34,939 bases of DNA from an uncultured Collinsella sp. (GTDB lineage Bacteria > Actinomycetota > Coriobacteriia > Coriobacteriales > Coriobacteriaceae): assembly GCA_947642445.1 (NCBI GenBank), contig CANRSF010000022.1:1-34939 (forward strand), in the 5' to 3' direction. Both the position numbers and the translations under genes were made by a program. Under the pieces are notes generated by a model, which did not search any database, was not told the origin of the DNA, and worked only from the letters and a program-made list of their open reading frames with translations. Shown piece after piece: positions 17,058 through 24,650 of this stretch. Each line of letters starts with the position of its first letter. Position 1 is the stretch's first letter.

Positions 17058-19193
17058 ATGGGGCGCAATAACAAGCATAAGCGCGGTGCCCGCAATAAGC
17101 GCGGGCCGGTGCGCAGCGAACGCCGTCCGAGCCTGACCGGGCGCGTGCAGCTCCATGAGCATGGCGCCTATGTCATAACCGAGAGCGGCGACTACAAGGT
17201 TATGGGCCGCGGTAAGCGCGAGATCATGGATGGCGATACCGTTGCCGTGAGCATTAAGAACAGCCCGCACGGTGAGCGGCGCGCCGTGATCGAAGGCGTG
17301 GTTGAGCGCGCAGCCATAAGCGTGGTGGGTACGTACCAGACCGCTGGTCCGCTCGGTGTGATCGAGCCGCTCGATTCGCGCCTGAAGGCCGACTTCTTCA
17401 TTCTGCCCGAGGATACCTCGGCGGATCGTCTGGGCGTCCACCCGGGTGATGCCGTTGTCGCGCGCATTTTGACCTACCCGACGCGCCTGGAATCGGGCAC
17501 CGTGACGATCGAACGCCGCATTGGCGGAGATGACGCGCCCGATTTGGGCGTTCAATACGTGATGGCGCGTTACGGCTATACCGATAGCTATCCCGAGGCC
17601 GCGCTGGACGAGGCCGAGGGGCTTTCGCTCGATGTGTCCGCGGCGCTTAAGGACCCGCTCCGCCGCGATCTGCGCGACCGCTTTGTCATCACGATCGACC
17701 CGGTCGACGCGCGCGACTTTGACGATGCCATTTCGCTTGAGCGCACGCCCGAGGGTGGCTACAAGCTGGGTGTGCATATCGCTGACGTTTCTCACTATGT
17801 GGCTTGGGACGGGCATATCGATCTTGAGGCTCGCCATCGTATGACATCGGTGTATCTGGCCGATCGCGTGCTTCCCATGCTGCCCGAACGCCTGTCCAAT
17901 GACCTGTGTTCGCTTCGCCCTGACGAGGACCGTCTTGCGTTTACCGTTGACATTGAACTCGATGCGCAGGGTCGCGTGCGGCATTACGATCCGTACCCCA
18001 GCGTGATTCGCTCGCGTGTGCGTATGGACTATGACGGCGCCGAGGCGCTGCTGGTGCGTGCCGGCGCGGTGGAGTATGGGGTGCTGGAGGGTGCTGCCGA
18101 GGATGTTGCGGCTGCTGAGGCCTCGCGCGAGGAGGCGCTTGAGCGCGGTCTTGCGTGCGAGAAGGCCGCCCGCGGCTGCAACGTCGACCTCGGCAATTTC
18201 CTTGTCGCCGCCAACGAACTCGCCGAACTTCGCCGTCGTATTCGTCGCGTCCGCGGCTCAGTCGATTTTGACACGGCCGAGATTCGCGCTCTATTGGACG
18301 AGGACGGAGTACCCGTGCAGATTGTGGCGCGTGAGCGTTCGTGTGCCACGTCGCTTATCGAGGAAGCCATGCTGCTCGCCAACGAGTGCGTTGCAGAGTG
18401 GCTGGCAGACCGTGATATCGAGGCCTGCTATCGCGTGCATGAGGATCCGAGCCCCGATAGCCTGCACGGTGCCGCCGTTGCGCTGGCGCAGCTGGGCATC
18501 ATCGACGATCGCCGTGCTGCCGGTATTGCCCTGGGGAGTCCCGATGAGCTGCAGGCTGCAGTTGATGCTGCCGCCGGTACGGCAAACGCACCGCTCGTCA
18601 ACACGCTGCTTCTGCGCAGCATGCAGCGTGCGCTGTACAAGCCGCGCAACGAGGGCCACTTTGCGCTCGCCGCGCCGTGCTACTGTCACTTTACGAGTCC
18701 CATCCGTCGCTATCCCGATCTGGTGGTGCACCGCGTGCTCAAACTGCAGTTGGCCTATGAACAGCTTGGCGGCAAGGACGCCTTGGTCCGTACGCCGCGA
18801 CTGATCGGCAAGGGGCGCGAGTCGCTGCCGCGCATTCTGCCGCAGATCTGCCGCGCATGCAGCGATGCCGAGCGTGCGGCCGATGCCGCCAGCCATGCGA
18901 CGCAAAAGATCAAGATTGCCCAGTACTATGAGGACCGTCTGGGCGAGCGCTATGCCGGATCCGTCTCGTGGGTTAGCAGCATGGGCCTCTTTGTGCGCTT
19001 GGACCTGACGCAGGTCGAAGGCTTGGTTTCGATCAAGAGCCTGGGCAACGAGTGGTTCGAGTTCGACGAGGATGCGCTCACGCTCACAGGTGCCGACACG
19101 GGGACTCGCTATGAACTGGGTCAGCGCGTGATTATCGAGGTCTCGCGCGTCAATACCACGCGTGGGCACTTGGACTTTAAGCTTATCCATTAG
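17058..19193 (+). CDS. rnr: Ribonuclease R (RNB-family 3'-5' exoribonuclease)
   Basis: A 711-residue processive exonuclease that degrades structured RNA and takes part in tmRNA-linked mRNA decay. The N-terminus is short and basic (NNKHKRGARNKRGPVRSERR), then cold-shock-like OB domains, the RNB catalytic core with IDPVDARDFDDAISLE (acidic metal ligands, near residues 213-228), ADRVLPMLPERLSNDLCSL, CHFTSPIRRYPDLVVHR, and a C-terminal S1 domain (about 630-710, ending ISKVNTTRGH-like in ISEVSRVNTTRG position). It lacks the N-terminal HTH and long Lys-rich tail of E. coli RNase R (813 residues). AAGGAGG lies 6 bases before ATG 17058. It stands alone, with a hairpin terminator downstream. smpB lies about 4 kb further on. 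Confidence 0.95.
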   Translation: MGRNNKHKRGARNKRGPVRSERRPSLTGRVQLHEHGAYVITESGDYKVMGRGKREIMDGDTVAVSIKNSPHGERRAVIEGVVERAAISVVGTYQTAGPLGVIEPLDSRLKADFFILPEDTSADRLGVHPGDAVVARILTYPTRLESGTVTIERRIGGDDAPDLGVQYVMARYGYTDSYPEAALDEAEGLSLDVSAALKDPLRRDLRDRFVITIDPVDARDFDDAISLERTPEGGYKLGVHIADVSHYVAWDGHIDLEARHRMTSVYLADRVLPMLPERLSNDLCSLRPDEDRLAFTVDIELDAQGRVRHYDPYPSVIRSRVRMDYDGAEALLVRAGAVEYGVLEGAAEDVAAAEASREEALERGLACEKAARGCNVDLGNFLVAANELAELRRRIRRVRGSVDFDTAEIRALLDEDGVPVQIVARERSCATSLIEEAMLLANECVAEWLADRDIEACYRVHEDPSPDSLHGAAVALAQLGIIDDRRAAGIALGSPDELQAAVDAAAGTANAPLVNTLLLRSMQRALYKPRNEGHFALAAPCYCHFTSPIRRYPDLVVHRVLKLQLAYEQLGGKDALVRTPRLIGKGRESLPRILPQICRACSDAERAADAASHATQKIKIAQYYEDRLGERYAGSVSWVSSMGLFVRLDLTQVEGLVSIKSLGNEWFEFDEDALTLTGADTGTRYELGQRVIIEVSRVNTTRGHLDFKLIH

Positions 19194-19218
19194 CCAAATC
19201 TCGACTCATGGCGGGAGA

Positions 19219-19250
19219 GCGGAGGGCGGTCTTTCGGGGCCGCCCTCCGC
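19219..19250 (+). terminator. Hairpin terminator after rnr
   Basis: GCGGAGGGCGG and CCGCCCTCCGC (11 bp, perfect) enclose a 10-base loop, followed only by ATTTGG. The stem is strong and the T tract weak. Confidence 0.6.
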
Positions 19251-19312
19251 ATTTGGATCATGGCTACCTTGCCGTCTGCTCGGCCGCCCGCTTACCTGCT
19301 ATTCGAGAGGTA

Positions 19313-19351
19313 AAACCTACCAAAATAAACCTGTCCCTTTTTGGCAGGTTT
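19313..19351. repeat. Hairpin repeat with AACCTGTCCC core, copy 3
   Basis: AAACCTACCA (19313-19322) pairs with TGGCAGGTTT (19342-19351), one mismatch, around AAATAAACCTGTCCCTTTT. It is nearly identical to copy 2 upstream of secA. It ends 19 bases before the serine recombinase start, so it lies in that gene's leader. Confidence 0.65.
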
Positions 19352-19370
19352 ACAAGAAAGCGGGGATGAG

Positions 19371-19976
19371 ATGGCGACGGTGTACGGTTATGCGCGGGTG
19401 AGTTCGCGCGATCAGAACCTTAATCGGCAGCTGGATGCGCTGGGCGCCTATGGCGTGGGCTCGGCGAATATTTATGCCGACCATGCGAGCGGCAAGGACT
19501 TCGATCGACCGCGTTATCGCGAGCTGCTGCACGTTCTGGGAGACGGGGACGTGCTGGTGGTGCTTTCTATCGACCGACTTGGTCGTAATTACTCCGAGAT
19601 TCTTGAGGAATGGCGACGCATTACCAAGGAGCTCGGGGTTGCCATTGTGGTGTTGGATATGCCATTGCTTGACACGCGCGTCAGGGCCAGCGGCGCGCCG
19701 GATGTGACCAACACCCTGATTGCCGATATTGTGCTGCAACTGCTGAGCTACGTGGCGCAGGTGGAGCGCGAGAATATCCATCGGCGCCAGGCGGAGGGAA
19801 TTGCAGCGGCGCGGGCGCGAGGGGTCCGTTTCGGTCGACCTCGCAAGCCGTGCCCTCCTCAGTTTGAGCTGGTGCGCGATAGCTATGAGGCAGGCGATAT
19901 AACCCGCAGCCAGGCAGCAAAGTGCCTGGGCGTGTGCGTGGGGACGTTCGATCGCTGGATGCGCGAGGCGGGGTAG
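19371..19976 (+). CDS. Serine recombinase (resolvase/invertase family)
   Basis: A 201-residue small serine recombinase. The N-terminal catalytic domain has YGYARVSSRDQNLNRQ with catalytic Ser11 and Arg9, DVLVVLSIDRLGRNYSEI with the active-site arginines, and the long helix region QLLSYVAQVERENIHRRQAEG. The C-terminal region (about 150-201), RFGRPRKPCPPQFEL and then an HTH (ITRSQAAKCLGVCVGTFDRW), binds DNA. ATG 19371 is chosen because the resolvase fold begins there; the reading frame extends 10 codons upstream into the palindromic repeat. No transposase or partner gene is nearby, so it is a lone chromosomal copy. It may be a resolvase relic of a transposon or plasmid, or an invertase acting elsewhere. 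Confidence 0.9.
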   Translation: MATVYGYARVSSRDQNLNRQLDALGAYGVGSANIYADHASGKDFDRPRYRELLHVLGDGDVLVVLSIDRLGRNYSEILEEWRRITKELGVAIVVLDMPLLDTRVRASGAPDVTNTLIADIVLQLLSYVAQVERENIHRRQAEGIAAARARGVRFGRPRKPCPPQFELVRDSYEAGDITRSQAAKCLGVCVGTFDRWMREAG

Positions 19977-20080
19977 GGGTTTGCGTCGCTTTGTCGCTTC
20001 CTGGTGCGATTCAAATTTTGATACGGTGACGATGTCATTTGGGGCTACACTCGCTGATATTCAAAAAAGGAGGTTGGCCC

Positions 20081-20662
20081 TTGGTGCGCGTAAAACAAAT
20101 AATCGGATGGACCGCGATCGTTCTGTTTACTGCAACGCTGGCGGGCATCTGGGTGCTGACGGAGCAAAATGCGGTGGAGACGTCGTTGCTGAGCGAGTCC
20201 ACCGCGCGTGTGGTGGAGGGCCAGGCTACGGGCGTTCAGGCTGTCGATGCCACGGGTGAAGCCCAGACGGAGAACGGAATGACCGGGGGCACCGATTCGG
20301 CTGCCTCGAATGTCCAGTCTGGCCGACTTGTTTCCATTCGCATGTGGGTGGGCACGAACGTCCGTCGCGTTGCCCATACCGTAGAGTTTTTCTTCGTCGG
20401 ATTGTTCGCCTCGGTGGTCGTGGTTTGCTTTTCCAGGCGTCCGTGGAGCGTATGCTCCCGTTGCGTGCCCGTATTGCTCTTTTGCGCCGCCTGCTCCGTT
20501 GGCGATCAGGTACATAAGATCTTTGTTCCCGGCAGGCATTTCGACGTTATCGATCTAGGATTCGATGCTGCGGGCTATGTCACCGCCATGCTGTTGGTAT
20601 TGCTGGCGGCGGCGTTGGTGCGCCATGCGAATCGACCAATCGGCGCCCATGCGAGGCGCTAG
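20081..20662 (+). CDS. VanZ-like family membrane protein
   Basis: A protein of about 193 residues with the VanZ-like pattern: an N-terminal helix (IIGWTAIVLFTATLAGIWVL), a variable external stretch of about 70 residues, the conserved RRVAHTVEFFFVGLFAS helix, then SVGDQVHKIFVPGRHFDVID and a last helix. The motif H-x-x-E-F followed by DE/DQxHQ-like and FVPGR..D..D is typical of the family (VanZ of glycopeptide resistance; most members have unknown roles at the cell envelope). The start is inferred as TTG 20081, with AAGGAGG 7 bases upstream; GTG 20084, 10 bases away, is nearly as good. It has no resistance genes beside it, so a resistance function should not be assumed. Confidence 0.8.
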   Translation: MVRVKQIIGWTAIVLFTATLAGIWVLTEQNAVETSLLSESTARVVEGQATGVQAVDATGEAQTENGMTGGTDSAASNVQSGRLVSIRMWVGTNVRRVAHTVEFFFVGLFASVVVVCFSRRPWSVCSRCVPVLLFCAACSVGDQVHKIFVPGRHFDVIDLGFDAAGYVTAMLLVLLAAALVRHANRPIGAHARR

Positions 20663-20784
20663 CCTTAAGACGAGACATCGCGACTGCCTACGCTTCGACA
20701 TTGACTACAATAACGGCTGCAATCGCGAGTGGTCGTCGATGTGCAGTTTTCCAGACACCTGTTTTCTCTAAGAAAGGAAATCCC

Positions 20785-21144
20785 ATGACCGTACTGTTTG
20801 TTGAATATCCCAAGTGCTCGACCTGCAAGAAGGCCAAGGCATGGCTGGACGAACACGGGGTAGAGTATATCGACCGCGATATCGTTTTGGACAATCCCAC
20901 GGCTGATGAGCTTACGACCTGGATTGCTCGTTCGGGGCTGCCGGTGCGGCGCTTCTTTAATTCGTCGGGCATGAAATATCGAGAGCTGGGCCTGAAGGCG
21001 CGTCTGGATGCGGGCATGACGGATCGGGAGTGCTACGAGCTGCTGGCGACCGACGGCATGCTGGTCAAGCGTCCGCTGCTGGTGGGCGACGACTTTGCGA
21101 TTCCCGGCTTTAGGGAAGCGGCCTGGGCCGAGGCGTTGCTGTAG
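20785..21144 (+). CDS. ArsC/Spx/YffB family thioredoxin-fold protein
   Basis: A 119-residue protein with the ArsC-family fold. It begins MTVLFVEYPKCSTCKKAKAW, with the redox pair C11-x-x-C14, followed by DIVLDNPTADELTTWI, RRFFNSSGMKYRELGLK and a C-terminal LVKRPLLVGDDFAIPGF. The cis-Pro region KRPLLV is family-typical. Members include arsenate reductases, the RNA polymerase regulator Spx and uncharacterised YffB-type reductases. The CxxC motif and length resemble YffB/Spx-like proteins, so arsenate reduction should not be assumed. ATG 20785 has AAAGGA 7 bases upstream. It has its own upstream AT-rich patch (TTGACTACAAT near 20701), which may include a -10. It faces the leftward small gene at 21217. 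Confidence 0.85.
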   Translation: MTVLFVEYPKCSTCKKAKAWLDEHGVEYIDRDIVLDNPTADELTTWIARSGLPVRRFFNSSGMKYRELGLKARLDAGMTDRECYELLATDGMLVKRPLLVGDDFAIPGFREAAWAEALL

Positions 21145-21216
21145 CGGCTGCGGAAAGTGCGACCCGTTTTGAGTGATCGGGGTAGGACGTGTTTTCCATC
21201 GGCGGGCTCGCTCGGC

Positions 21217-21627
21217 TCAATCCTCGAGCTGTGCCCATTCGTGCGGATCGTAGACCTTTACGTGCTTGTTGGGCTTGCCGCTCCAGTACTCCTCGTCCAT
21301 AAAGGGCAGGTATGCCTGAATGCCGGGGCAGATAAAGGGAATCCGCTGCTGTTGCAGTCGCTCGCGCTGGCGCTGCTCCAGGCGCGCCTCGGATATGACG
21401 GTCGGCATGCCGGACAGCTCGACGAGGCTTGCCTGGATTCGCTTAAGGTCGGGGAGTCCCGCGTGCCATGACATCCGCATGATCAAAAAGGATGCACGGC
21501 GGTAGTTTGCCTGCATCACCGTGATGGCGGGGCGCAGTGTGGGATGGATTTTGTCCCGTTCGGGCCAAAGGTCAGCAGTGATCTCGAGGCCCAGGGTCTC
21601 CCATAGGTAATCAAGCTCTTCGTCCAT
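21217..21627 (-). CDS. Small protein of unknown function (MarR-like regulator fragment resemblance)
   Basis: A 136-residue protein starting MDEELDYLWETLGLEITADL and ending DPHEWAQLED. No hydrophobic helices are seen. The segment RIPFICPGIQAYLPFMDEEYW resembles the IPF-V-PG-Q-YLP motif in the N-terminal half of some MarR-like DNA-binding proteins, but no winged-helix region follows, so this may be only that N-terminal domain. ATG 21625-21627 with GAGG 6 bases upstream is preferred; a TTG at 21648 would add seven residues. A 17-bp palindrome lies about 70 bases upstream. Function is unknown. Confidence 0.65.
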   Translation of the reverse strand: MDEELDYLWETLGLEITADLWPERDKIHPTLRPAITVMQANYRRASFLIMRMSWHAGLPDLKRIQASLVELSGMPTVISEARLEQRQRERLQQQRIPFICPGIQAYLPFMDEEYWSGKPNKHVKVYDPHEWAQLED

Positions 21628-21696
21628 GGCGCCTCGATATCCGTGCAATGATGACGGTTCGATTGTGCCATCAGCCGTGAGTGCTGCATTGTTGTA

Positions 21697-21713
21697 ATCT
21701 ACCAGCGGTAGAT
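21697..21713. promoter_or_regulatory. Palindromic operator candidate
   Basis: ATCTACC-AGC-GGTAGAT is a perfect 17-bp palindrome in the 265-base gap between the leftward small gene and the rightward tRNAs. Its position suits a repressor-binding site for the leftward gene; the regulator is not identifiable here. Confidence 0.4.
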
Positions 21714-21819
21714 GCGGGATGTTTTACGGGCTTTGGCGCCGTACGTGTCGCTGGCGCTTCACAGGTCCTTCACGTGTCGGCCGTATTTGACTGAATTTCA
21801 AAAAAGTCAAAATTGGGGC

Positions 21820-21848
21820 TTGCGTCACGGCCGGACTTCCCGTATATT
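21820..21848 (+). promoter_or_regulatory. Promoter of the tRNA-Gln/tRNA-Glu unit
   Basis: TTGCGT and TATATT are separated by exactly 17 bp, placing a start near 21855, about 38 bases before tRNA-Gln. Confidence 0.65.
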
Positions 21849-21892
21849 TCTTTCTTGCGCAAAGGCACAGCCGAGCGCAGCGATGCAGTCAT

Positions 21893-21966
21893 TGGGATGT
21901 CGTCTAATGGCAGGACAGCGGATTCTGGTTCCGTCAATGGGGGTTCGACTCCCTCCATCCCAGCCA
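21893..21966 (+). tRNA. tRNA-Gln (anticodon CTG)
   Basis: A 74-base cloverleaf. Acceptor TGGGATG pairs with CATCCCA, the anticodon loop is TTCTGGT (anticodon CTG), the T loop contains GGTTCGACTCC, and the 3' CCA is encoded. It is followed 17 bases later by tRNA-Glu and shares its promoter and terminator. Confidence 0.95.
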
Positions 21967-21983
21967 TTGCATTTGCTACATAT

Positions 21984-22060
21984 GGCCCGTTCGTCTAGCG
22001 GTTTAGGACGCCGCCCTCTCAAGGCGGAGATCACCAGTTCGAATCTGGTACGGGCTACCA
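21984..22060 (+). tRNA. tRNA-Glu (anticodon CTC)
   Basis: A 77-base cloverleaf. Acceptor GGCCCGT pairs with ACGGGCT (first pair G-T), the anticodon loop contains CTC within CCTCTCAAGG, the T arm is CCAGTTCGAATCTGG, and CCA is encoded. It is the second gene of a two-tRNA unit. Confidence 0.95.
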
Positions 22061-22070
22061 AAATTGAACG

Positions 22071-22098
22071 CCCGGGCCTCGTAAGAGACCCGGGTTTT
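22071..22098 (+). terminator. Rho-independent terminator of the tRNA unit
   Basis: CCCGGG-C-CTC and GAG-A-CCCGGG around GTAA are followed by TTTT, 10 bases after tRNA-Glu. Confidence 0.85.
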
Positions 22099-22157
22099 GT
22101 GTATTGACCGATATTTAAGGCGCGCGTTGAGTCTGCCGCCCGGACCGAGGAGTTGTC

Positions 22158-23075
22158 ATGGATCTGCCCATCAGCTTGCAAGACATCACGTATGCCGAGA
22201 ACTACCTGGCGCAGGGCGACCTGGCTACGGCGACGCCGCTGCTTGAGCGTCTGGTGGAGCTCGCCGAGGAGTATATCGACGCTGAGTGCAAGACGGAGGA
22301 GAAGCGCCAGTACTTTAGCTTCGACAGCAAGTTTGAGCGCCTGGCCTATCGCCGCGTGGAGAAGGATCCGCGCGAGCTGGTGCAGGTCGAGGTTCCCTTT
22401 GACCGCCTGTACTCCGACATGGCGTTTGCCTACATTCGCCAGCAGGATTATGTGAGTGCTCGGAATGCCCTGATGCAGGCCGTGCGTTGGGATCCCATGA
22501 ACTGCAACTATCGCTTGGACTTGGCCGAGCTGTTCCGCGCGCTCGAGGACAAGCAGGAGTGGGCATCGCTCTCGTTCTCGGTGCTGGGGCGTGCAAGCGA
22601 TGGCAAGTGCGCCGCCCGCGCTTACGCCAATCTAGGTCAGTACTTCTTGGAGCCCGAGACCGAGAACGTTTCGGCTGCCGTGGGCTGCGCGCGTCTGGCG
22701 CTGCGCCTGGCGCCCAATGATGCGCATACGACGCGCCTGCTCAACAAGATCCATACCACCTATCCGGATGCCGCGGACGAGAGTGACGACCATGTGATGG
22801 GTGAGCTCGCCCTGCAGGGCGTGCCGACCTCGCCTTCGGCCGAGATCGCCATCTGCCTGATCATGTGCGCGACCGACGCTGCGAGCGACGGCGACAAGCA
22901 GGAGGCTACGCGCCTGACGGTCCGTGCCCGCGACCTGGTGGGCGAAGAGGCGTGCGCGGCGATTATCAAGCTGGTGCGCGAGAGTGATGCCGAGCTTAAC
23001 GCCGAGCGCAAGGCAAAGCGCGAGGCTGCGGGCTCAAACGCCGATGGCGCCAAGGAGGCCGGCGATGCCCAGTAA
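22158..23075 (+). CDS. Tetratricopeptide-repeat (TPR) protein
   Basis: A 305-residue soluble, helix-rich protein. TPR-like units are visible: ITYAENYLAQGDLATATPLL, SDMAFAYIRQQDYVSARNAL, then AVRWDPMNCNYRLDLAELFR and RAYANLGQYFLEPETENVSA with CARLALRLAPNDAHTTRLLN. The C-terminus is charged (ELNAERKAKREAAGS). It probably serves as a protein-interaction scaffold; the partner is unknown. GAGGAG lies about 6 bases before ATG 22158. Its stop is 11 bases inside smpB and the smpB ribosome binding site lies within it, so the two are co-transcribed and coupled. A link to trans-translation is possible but unproven. Confidence 0.8.
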   Translation: MDLPISLQDITYAENYLAQGDLATATPLLERLVELAEEYIDAECKTEEKRQYFSFDSKFERLAYRRVEKDPRELVQVEVPFDRLYSDMAFAYIRQQDYVSARNALMQAVRWDPMNCNYRLDLAELFRALEDKQEWASLSFSVLGRASDGKCAARAYANLGQYFLEPETENVSAAVGCARLALRLAPNDAHTTRLLNKIHTTYPDAADESDDHVMGELALQGVPTSPSAEIAICLIMCATDAASDGDKQEATRLTVRARDLVGEEACAAIIKLVRESDAELNAERKAKREAAGSNADGAKEAGDAQ

Positions 23076-23535
23076 GCGCGAGCGCAAGCTCATTTCCAAG
23101 AATCGCTCGGCACATCACGAGTACTTTATCGATGAGACGTTTGAGTGCGGTATTGAGCTGAGCGGTACCGAGGTCAAGTCGATTCGCGAGCGCGCGTGCC
23201 AGATTACCGATACCTTTGCACTGATTCGTGGCGGGGAGTGCTGGCTCGTCGGCCTACATATCCACCCTTATAGCCATGGTGGCGTGTGGAATCGCGATCC
23301 CGACCGTCGGCGCCGTCTGCTGCTGCACCGCAAGGAGATCGACTTTCTTGACGGCAAACTTCGCAACCGTGGTTATGCGCTGGTTCCGTTGGAGCTCTAC
23401 TTTAATACCGACGGTCGCGTAAAACTGCTGCTGGGCCTGGGTCGCGGCAAGAAGCTCTACGACAAGCGCGAGGACATGGCCAAGCGTGATGTCCAACGCG
23501 AGATCGACCGCGCCCTTAAAGAACGCAACCGCTAG
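23065..23535 (+). CDS. smpB: SsrA-binding protein SmpB
   Basis: The 156-residue partner of tmRNA in ribosome rescue. It begins MPSKRERKLISKNRSAHHEY, with YFIDETFECGIELSGTEVKS, the IRERACQITDTFALIRGGE segment, the RRRRLLLHRKEID motif and the basic C-terminal tail that enters the decoding centre (KKLYDKREDMAKRDVQREID). ATG 23065 is chosen because AAGGAGG lies 6 bases upstream and the SmpB fold begins there, although the frame stays open further upstream. The gene overlaps the TPR gene by 11 bases. No tmRNA gene is visible next to it. RNase R, its functional partner in decay, is at 17058. Confidence 0.97.
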   Translation: MPSKRERKLISKNRSAHHEYFIDETFECGIELSGTEVKSIRERACQITDTFALIRGGECWLVGLHIHPYSHGGVWNRDPDRRRRLLLHRKEIDFLDGKLRNRGYALVPLELYFNTDGRVKLLLGLGRGKKLYDKREDMAKRDVQREIDRALKERNR

Positions 23536-23604
23536 GAGCGAGTTCACGGGAAGGTGCCCTACCGCGCCCGCCCCGTCTTCCTTGCTGTTTTGCCATATAT
23601 TTCC

Positions 23605-23637
23605 AAAAAACGGCGTCCGTTATGGGCGCCGCTTTTT
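23605..23637 (+). terminator. Rho-independent terminator of the TPR-smpB operon
   Basis: CGGCGTCC (23611-23618) pairs with GGGCGCCG (23624-23631) around GTTAT, with AAAAAA before and CTTTTT after. It could act in both directions. Confidence 0.8.
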
Positions 23638-23688
23638 ATGGGTACATACAGCCTTAAGGTTCAATCCCGGGTTAGGGGAGTACTTGTT

Positions 23689-24192
23689 ATGGACAAAACT
23701 GCATTCTTTACCATGCCGAGCGGTCTGTATGTGGTGAGCGCCGCGGCAGACGGGCTGCGCGCCGGCTGCGTCATCAACACGGCGGTGCAGGTGACGGCAG
23801 CACCACCTCGCATCTCGGTTGCCGTAAACAAGGAAAATGTGACCGCTGGCGTGATCGAGACTGCCAAGGCCTTTGCGCTGACCGTGATCGACCAGACGGC
23901 GGATATGCTCTACATTGGCAACTTTGGATTTCGCACCAGCAGCAACTATGACAAGTTTGCCAAATACGAGACCCGCGAGACGGCTCTGGGCATGCCTTAT
24001 GTGTCCGAGCACGCGGCGGCTCTGTTTAGCTGCCGTTTGATCGACACTGTGGATGTGGGTACGCATCTACTGTTTATCGGCGAGGTCGAGGACGCCGAGC
24101 GCCTGAGCGACGAGACGCCGTTGACCTACGACTACTACCATAAGGTCCTGAAGGGCAAGACGCCTCCGAAGGCGTCCTCGTATCAAGGCTAG
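23689..24192 (+). CDS. Flavin reductase-like protein (FMN-binding split barrel)
   Basis: A 167-residue flavoprotein of the flavin-reductase family. It begins MDKTAFFTMPSGLYVVSAAA and shows the FMN-binding pattern CVINTAVQVTAAPPRISVAV with NKENVTAGVIETAKAFALTV, then GNFGFRTSSNYDKFAKYET, and LLFIGEVEDAERLSDETPLTY with YDYYHKVLKGKTPP at the end. The C-terminus matches the flavin-reductase domain of high-molecular-weight rubredoxin (Hrb), which is fused to rubredoxin in some anaerobes. Here a separate rubredoxin gene follows 89 bases downstream. It probably passes electrons from NAD(P)H to rubredoxin for O2 or NO detoxification. ATG 23689 has GGGGAG about 9 bases upstream. Confidence 0.85.
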   Translation: MDKTAFFTMPSGLYVVSAAADGLRAGCVINTAVQVTAAPPRISVAVNKENVTAGVIETAKAFALTVIDQTADMLYIGNFGFRTSSNYDKFAKYETRETALGMPYVSEHAAALFSCRLIDTVDVGTHLLFIGEVEDAERLSDETPLTYDYYHKVLKGKTPPKASSYQG

Positions 24193-24209
24193 AAATGTTT
24201 TAAAAACAC

Positions 24210-24237
24210 TTGCATTATATTATTGAGAACATATACT
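24210..24237 (+). promoter_or_regulatory. Promoter of the rubredoxin gene
   Basis: TTGCAT and TATACT are separated by 16 bp in an AT-rich stretch. A short palindrome, TGTTTT-A-AAAACA (24196-24208), stands directly upstream and could be a regulator site. Confidence 0.6.
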
Positions 24238-24281
24238 AATAAGCGAAGTACATCACCAGTCACGTTCGAGAGGAGAACATC

Positions 24282-24425
24282 ATGGCTGAGGAGAAGAAGA
24301 CGTATAAGTTCGTGTGCGTCGTTTGCGGTTACGAGGTTGAGGTCGATACGCCCGAGCTGCCCGAGGATTATGTGTGCCCGGTGTGCGGCGTCGGTCCCGA
24401 TCAGTTTGAGCTCGTCGAGGAGTAG
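24282..24425 (+). CDS. Rubredoxin
   Basis: A 47-residue iron protein. The four Fe ligands are C12-x-x-C15-G-Y and C32-P-V-C35-G ([11 protein letters not shown] and [14 protein letters not shown]). It ends FELVEE. It is shorter than typical 52-54 residue rubredoxins because the central aromatic loop is reduced, like the rubredoxin domains fused in rubrerythrin and Hrb. AGGAG lies 7 bases before ATG 24282. It has its own promoter and a strong terminator, so it can be expressed separately from the flavin reductase. Likely role: electron carrier to flavodiiron proteins or peroxidases. Confidence 0.93.
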   Translation: MAEEKKTYKFVCVVCGYEVEVDTPELPEDYVCPVCGVGPDQFELVEE

Positions 24426-24465
24426 CTCGCAGGCACACGGCGATTAGCCATACAGAGCTCTGTCC

Positions 24466-24501
24466 AAGGGCCCCGGTCGAATTCTCGGCCGGGGCCCTTT
24501 T
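24466..24501 (+). terminator. Rho-independent terminator of the rubredoxin gene
   Basis: AAGGGCCCCGG (24466-24476) pairs with CCGGGGCCCTT (24489-24499), followed by TTCC. It stands 41 bases after the stop. Confidence 0.85.
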
Positions 24502-24563
24502 CCTCCGTCCCCAAGGGATCACGGCTGCTGTTAGCCGATCCTGTCTGACGTGAGTCCGGCCGA

Positions 24564-24632
24564 CCGTTTGTCTCAATCTGTAACATCTAACGGTGGAAAC
24601 GGGGTCTACGTGTTACAGATTGAGACAAACGG
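24564..24632. repeat. GTCTC-ATCTGTAAC hairpin repeat, copy A
   Basis: Two perfect 22-bp arms (24564-24585 and 24611-24632; the left begins CCGTTTGTCTCAATCTGT) enclose 25 bases. It lies between the convergent rubredoxin and mntH genes. Together with copy B and the terminator it accounts for the 308-base gap; a small hairpin near 24519-24543 is also present. Confidence 0.9.
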
Positions 24633-24650
24633 AGCTGTCCCTCGGAATAA

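Noticed and set aside
20081..20662. VanZ-like gene as glycopeptide resistance
   Set aside because: VanZ-like proteins are widespread; none of the vanHAX or regulator genes is present here.
20785..21144. Firm assignment of the ArsC-fold gene as arsenate reductase
   Set aside because: No arsenic resistance genes are nearby and the CxxC pattern fits YffB/Spx-like proteins at least as well.
21712..22107. 131-codon plus-strand frame across the tRNA genes
   Set aside because: It overlaps the tRNA promoter and both tRNAs, and its translation has no coding character.
23536..23688. tmRNA (ssrA) next to smpB
   Set aside because: The region holds only a terminator and a short leader; no tRNA-like ends or tag-peptide frame are visible.
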